DNA of 14,904 nucleotides from Dehalococcoidia bacterium UBA6627 (GTDB lineage Bacteria > Chloroflexota > Dehalococcoidia > UBA2979), in assembly GCA_002455955.1 (NCBI GenBank), contig DKLZ01000083.1, forward strand, positions 1 to 14,904, in the 5' to 3' direction. This document shows positions 14,582-14,904 of the stretch, piece after piece. How positions within the stretch are numbered: the stretch's first letter is position 1; each line of letters begins with the position of its first letter. The notes beneath the pieces are model-generated. The model did no database searches. It saw only the letters and a program-made list of their open reading frames with translations, and had not been told where the DNA came from. A program made the translations under genes and the position numbers.

Positions 14582-14636
14582 CAAGTCACTTGAAGTTCGA
14601 AGATATCCACACGTAACAGTTCTCTGCGAGATAGTG

Positions 14637-14904
14637 ATGGCAGTTGACCTCCTCGAGTTCGCACAGCCCCGTAATCCAGACTTTCCTGAGTTTGGATCTG
14701 GGGATCAGGTGCGTGTCCAAGTTCGTGTAATCGAAGGCGCACGTGAGCGGCTTCAGCCATTCGAAGGTACTGTTATTCGTGTAAAGAAAGGTCCTGCTGG
14801 GAATTTCACAGTTCGGCGTGTTACAGCAGGTGTTGGTGTCGAGCGTATCTTTCCTTTCAACAGCCCGCGCGTGGAGTCAATCGAGGTCACACGACGAGGT
14901 CGAG
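14637..14904 (+). CDS. rplS: 50S ribosomal protein bL19, N-terminal part (runs off right edge)
   Basis: bL19 lies at the 30S-50S interface of the ribosome. The window holds 89 codons and the frame is still open at the edge; the family is about 115 residues, so roughly 25 are missing. The visible protein has PEFGSGDQVRVQVRVIEG, RERLQPFEGTVIRVKKG, NFTVRRVTAGVGVERIFPF and NSPRVESIEVTRRGR, the characteristic bL19 order. The ATG at 14637 is preceded directly by an in-frame GTG (14634), and only a weak GCGAG-type Shine-Dalgarno is visible. A 55-bp spacer after trmD with no terminator suggests cotranscription, as in the common trmD-rplS pair. Confidence 0.95.
   Translation, partial: MAVDLLEFAQPRNPDFPEFGSGDQVRVQVRVIEGARERLQPFEGTVIRVKKGPAGNFTVRRVTAGVGVERIFPFNSPRVESIEVTRRGR

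Noticed and set aside
14582..14636. Terminator or promoter between trmD and rplS
   Set aside because: No stable GC hairpin with T-run and no convincing hexamer pair; read as a simple operon spacer.

Overview
The window is almost entirely a bacterial division and cell wall (dcw) cluster, read on the minus strand. A short divergent ribosome-linked pair, trmD-rplS, sits at the right end on the plus strand. Base composition is close to balanced and coding density is very high. I see no tRNA, rRNA, CRISPR, transposase or phage gene. The gene order is conventional and the proteins are intact. Several family features (a MurG with an LPD..PG loop in place of HEQN, a MurC with ADEY in place of ADES, H/G variants in MurD motifs) resemble what I recall from Chloroflexota or nearby Terrabacteria. 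That placement is an inference from memory and is only tentative.

Layout in order of minus-strand transcription, right to left: mraZ (13591-13172), rsmH (13175-12219), ftsL (12219-11716), ftsI (about 11662-9926), murF (9929-8490), mraY (8493-7504), a 112-bp gap that opens with a perfect 50-bp palindrome, murD (7391-6012), ftsW (about 5974-4799), murG (4802-3726), murC (3726-2281), ddl (2284-1199), ftsQ (1202-351), a 73-bp gap, and the start of ftsA (277 to beyond the left edge). Most junctions are 4-base ATGA or GTGA overlaps, or TGATG, as expected for a translationally coupled operon. The exceptions are the ftsL/ftsI, mraY/murD, murD/ftsW and ftsQ/ftsA junctions. murE and murB, frequent members of this cluster, are absent from it.

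Together the genes make the UDP-MurNAc-peptide (murC, murD, ddl, murF), transfer it to the lipid carrier (mraY), finish lipid II (murG), polymerise and cross-link it at the septum (ftsW, ftsI), and build the divisome (ftsL, ftsQ, ftsA). mraZ is the cluster's own transcription regulator and rsmH is a 16S rRNA methyltransferase that travels with it.

The 213-bp divergent region between mraZ and trmD (13592-13804) carries the most regulatory structure. It holds an array of TGGGG-like direct repeats at a 10-bp period that fits known MraZ operators, a separate 20-bp imperfect palindrome, and a hairpin that embeds the trmD ribosome binding site. trmD (13805-14581) and the first 89 codons of rplS (14637 to the right edge) run rightward.

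I did not find a wholly new system. The most unusual items are the perfect 50-bp palindrome directly abutting the mraY stop codon, a nine-codon minicistron linking murD to ftsW, the MraZ-box array, a UUG-plus-U8 start on mraZ, and two Asn-to-Ser changes next to the MraY active-site aspartates.
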